A DNA stretch of 9,082 nt, taken from the NCBI GenBank assembly GCA_030430725.1, contig JAUIKP010000104.1:1-9082 (forward strand). The letters are read 5' to 3'. Every line of letters begins with the position of its first letter. Within the stretch, counting starts at the first letter, position 1. Below, one piece after another: positions 7,235 through 9,082 of this stretch. Below the pieces are notes generated by a model. That model was given only the letters and a program-made list of their open reading frames with translations, ran no database searches and had not been told where the DNA came from. Made by a program: the position numbers and the translations under genes. Source of the stretch: Nitrospiria bacterium. GTDB lineage: Bacteria > Nitrospirota > Nitrospiria > Nitrospirales > UBA8639.

Positions 7235-8395
7235 TCAATGTTCGTTGTTTGCTTTCTGACCCCGAACCTCGGCCGGTGAATTTCGCTCAGAGACCTCGCT
7301 CGTCGTCGAATCGCGGATGAGGCCTCGAGCTCGTTCCGCAGCGGTTTTCATGTCCAGTTGGCCTTCTCGTGCATCTTTGGCCAGACGCAGGATTTGATTA
7401 TAGAGTTTCCCCGCTTCCGCCTGCGGTTTCACCGCGAAGGTCCCCAATTCCTGTTGAATACTGCTCCACTCAGCCCTGACCTCCGCCCAAAAATCTTTCG
7501 TCTCGTTCCAATAGTCCTCGGCAACCTGACTTTGAAATGCATTTGACGAGGTGTAGGTATTCACGCCTATCTCCCGTGCGAGAATTTGCGGATCGGTCCG
7601 GAGAATGACTTTGGAACTGTCCTGCTCATGCACCCATCCATCCGGCGTCATTGCCTGACGATTGACGGAAATCAGTACGTCATAATCCTCCCGTTTGGTC
7701 CGTTCCCGCCGTGGAAGGGGGCGCCAGGTCGCGGGTGACGTCCAGGAGGACACACCATGGCGGTGTGTCCACGCAGCGACTGCGGCATACCGCGGGCTGT
7801 CATCGACTTGATACACGAGCTGGGCCCAGTTCCCTCGGCGTTCGGCCTCGGCCAGCTGGCGGGTGTGCCAGACATGGCGGCCGACATACTCAAAAATTTC
7901 CTTCGGCTCGTAAATCCAATCCTGCCGCCAATGCTTGATGGGCATCTGGTCTTCCCAAATGCCGTCAACCACCAGAATATGTTGCAGGCTGATCATGGTG
8001 CCGTCGTCCCGGATGACGCGCACAATTTCGTACCCCTTTGCTTCATAGGGTTTCTTAAGTTCATAGCCTTTGACGAAGGCCACCGTCTCCTCGAAATCGA
8101 ATGTCACCCGGTAGTTGCCGGCCATGGCCAGGATAGCATTCCGATCCTTTTGAAAATCCCTGGTGGGTGGGGCGATCGTAGCGTTGTGACGTTTGTCATC
8201 TGATTGGGAAAAGGCTTCTCCAGCTTCTCTCAACCCCCCGATTCTACCATCAGTCGTCCCCGGAAAGTTCACCGTGTGCGGTTGCCGGTAAAACTGTTCA
8301 GCCTCAATCGGCTGTATGAGGGGAAAGCCCAATACAAACGGAATTGCCCATGGCAGCACCTTGAGAAGCAAAGTCGTTTTGCTACAATTTCCCAT
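7235..8395 (-). CDS. DUF6607-family exported protein
   Basis: This is a 386-residue protein of unknown function that I assign to DUF6607 from its conserved blocks. These are the DRNAILAMAG segment followed by VTFDFEETV (84-105), SLQHILVV (136-143), and KHWRQDWIYEP (154-164), with later aromatic segments at NWAQLVYQVDD (189-199) and DGWVHEQDSSKV (252-263). The N-terminus is a Sec signal peptide with a hydrophobic core at about 9-31 and a likely cleavage after IEA (residue 32). The mature protein is therefore periplasmic or surface exposed. The C-terminal 100 residues are charged and helical. GGAG lies 9 bases before the ATG, inside the preceding gene, which ends only 3 bp upstream, so the two form an operon. 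No clear terminator is seen downstream (7100-7234). DUF6607 has no established activity that I know of. A link to iron uptake through the nearby PepSY relic would be speculation. Confidence 0.88.
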   Translation of the reverse strand: MGNCSKTTLLLKVLPWAIPFVLGFPLIQPIEAEQFYRQPHTVNFPGTTDGRIGGLREAGEAFSQSDDKRHNATIAPPTRDFQKDRNAILAMAGNYRVTFDFEETVAFVKGYELKKPYEAKGYEIVRVIRDDGTMISLQHILVVDGIWEDQMPIKHWRQDWIYEPKEIFEYVGRHVWHTRQLAEAERRGNWAQLVYQVDDSPRYAAVAAWTHRHGVSSWTSPATWRPLPRRERTKREDYDVLISVNRQAMTPDGWVHEQDSSKVILRTDPQILAREIGVNTYTSSNAFQSQVAEDYWNETKDFWAEVRAEWSSIQQELGTFAVKPQAEAGKLYNQILRLAKDAREGQLDMKTAAERARGLIRDSTTSEVSERNSPAEVRGQKANNEH

Positions 8396-8398
8396 GGA

Positions 8399-8788
8399 TT
8401 AATTCTCCGAAACTGGTAAATACGGGATGATATAGTCCCCGTTTCCTTCCACCCTCTGATCGACAAAGTGATCGAATTTGCCATCCCTATTGGTATCCAG
8501 CCAATAGAATAATGGCCATTCTTTTGTTTCAACCACCGTGTTCCAGTATTTGTTATTTTCATAAAAAATAATTTGTCGAGCGGTTTTATAGTCGACGATT
8601 CCATCTCCCTTCAGAGAGTACTCCCTGATGTACAGTCCCGAGATGATGTTCACGTCTTCGTTGATGAGATTCGCTTCACCGGGTTCTTCCGGCATATCGA
8701 TAGCCAACGCATTTCCTCCCAACACCACACTCAATAGGATTCCGACCATCCAATGAAACCCGGTTTTATGATGGTGCATGTTATTCAT
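8399..8788 (-). CDS. small exported protein with EF-hand-like calcium loop, function unknown
   Basis: This is a 129-residue protein counted from the ATG at 8788; a GTG at 8791 is an equally possible start. AAGGAG precedes both, 8 bases before the GTG and 11 before the ATG. A signal peptide covers about residues 1-29, with a His-rich n-region, a hydrophobic core and likely cleavage after NALA. The mature part of about 100 residues is acidic and aromatic. It contains DTNRDGKFD (98-106), a DxNxDGxxD loop like those that bind calcium in EF-hand and dockerin proteins. An earlier GDGIVDY (61-67) looks like a degenerate second copy lacking its first Asp. I recall similar proteins, with SLKGDG, DYKTARQI and YWNTVV segments, in Nitrospirota, but no function is known to me. 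It ends 3 bp before the DUF6607 gene, so both are exported and probably co-expressed. Confidence 0.82.
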   Translation of the reverse strand: MNNMHHHKTGFHWMVGILLSVVLGGNALAIDMPEEPGEANLINEDVNIISGLYIREYSLKGDGIVDYKTARQIIFYENNKYWNTVVETKEWPLFYWLDTNRDGKFDHFVDQRVEGNGDYIIPYLPVSEN

Positions 8789-9074
8789 CACGTAATATAC
8801 TCCTTAAACCAGTGGTCATCTGAAAGCTTCCTCCATTACAAAATTGACAGTAAGAACCATTCTCCCGAGCAACATAGGCAAATTCCGCTTCGCCTTTACA
8901 TTCTCCGCGACCATTTGGCCTGTTCATGGAGCGGCCACCGTTACCAAACCTTGTGCTCCGCCTGTCGTGCCGAACCTTATAACATGCCAAAGTCTCTTCT
9001 TGCGGTACCATCTCTGTCTCTATCGCACCCCAACCAGCCATTGGAATATCCGAGCAGAACCATGCTTTATTCAT
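8781..9074 (-). CDS. uncertain small Cys-containing protein upstream of the secreted pair
   Basis: This is a 97-codon frame that I do not recognise. It opens with ATG 8 bases from the window edge, with no good ribosome site visible (the preceding bases are pyrimidine-rich), and its stop overlaps the next gene start (ATGAATAA). The short overlap is what one expects of real coupled genes and is the main argument for it. The product has five Cys, two of them in YCQFCNGG near the C-terminus, a Gly/Arg/Asn-rich middle and no signal peptide or membrane helix. Codon choice shows no clear coding bias, and arginine AGG codons are frequent. It may instead be untranslated leader or the decayed tail of a gene that starts beyond the window. 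I see no good promoter for the downstream pair in this stretch. Confidence 0.3.
   Translation of the reverse strand: MNKAWFCSDIPMAGWGAIETEMVPQEETLACYKVRHDRRSTRFGNGGRSMNRPNGRGECKGEAEFAYVARENGSYCQFCNGGSFQMTTGLRSILRDE
8791..8802 (-). promoter_or_regulatory. Shine-Dalgarno and dual start site of the small exported protein
   Basis: On the minus strand the order is AGGAG, TATATTAC, GTG, ATG. The ribosome site therefore serves a GTG (8 bases away) or the ATG immediately after it (11 bases away). Spacing favours GTG and codon preference favours ATG. Confidence 0.5.
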
Positions 9075-9082
9075 GAGGGGCC

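Noticed and set aside
7757..8203. 148-codon + strand frame inside the DUF6607 gene
   Set aside because: It is the antisense of a conserved coding region; the minus-strand blocks (SLQHILVV, KHWRQDW) show which frame is real.
8844..8849. TTGACA as a -35 box on the + strand
   Set aside because: There is no acceptable -10 box at 16-18 bases, and it points away from the minus-strand genes.

Overview
The window looks like chromosomal DNA of a Gram-negative, moderately GC-rich bacterium. Two things suggest Nitrospira or another Nitrospirota, but only from memory and without a search. One is a palindromic repeat at 3509-3625, which resembles a repeat I recall between genes in Nitrospira genomes. The other is the style of the small secreted protein at 8399-8788. 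A proteobacterial origin is not excluded.

The left two thirds (18-6246, + strand) encode a complete tripartite RND drug/solute exporter in an unusual order. The inner-membrane RND pump comes first (18-3182). A 518-bp gene-free gap follows, holding an imperfect palindrome and the repeat element. Then come the outer-membrane channel lipoprotein (3701-5092) and the periplasmic adaptor (5089-6246), which overlap by four bases (ATGA). Together the three proteins would span inner membrane, periplasm and outer membrane and export substrates using the proton gradient. No regulator is visible, so the substrate cannot be inferred.

From 6247 to about 7234 there is no convincing intact gene. The stretch holds a promoter-like sequence, two small hairpins and a decayed C-terminal fragment of a PepSY-type membrane protein (about 6880-7098).

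The right part carries a compact minus-strand pair. A small exported protein with a calcium-loop-like motif (8399-8788) is followed 3 bp later by a DUF6607-family exported protein (7235-8395). An unrecognised small reading frame (8781-9074) lies upstream and overlaps the pair's start; whether it is a gene is uncertain. No CRISPR array, tRNA, rRNA or intact insertion sequence was seen. Nothing here clearly amounts to a new system. The most open items are the uncharacterised secreted pair and the repeat-split exporter locus.
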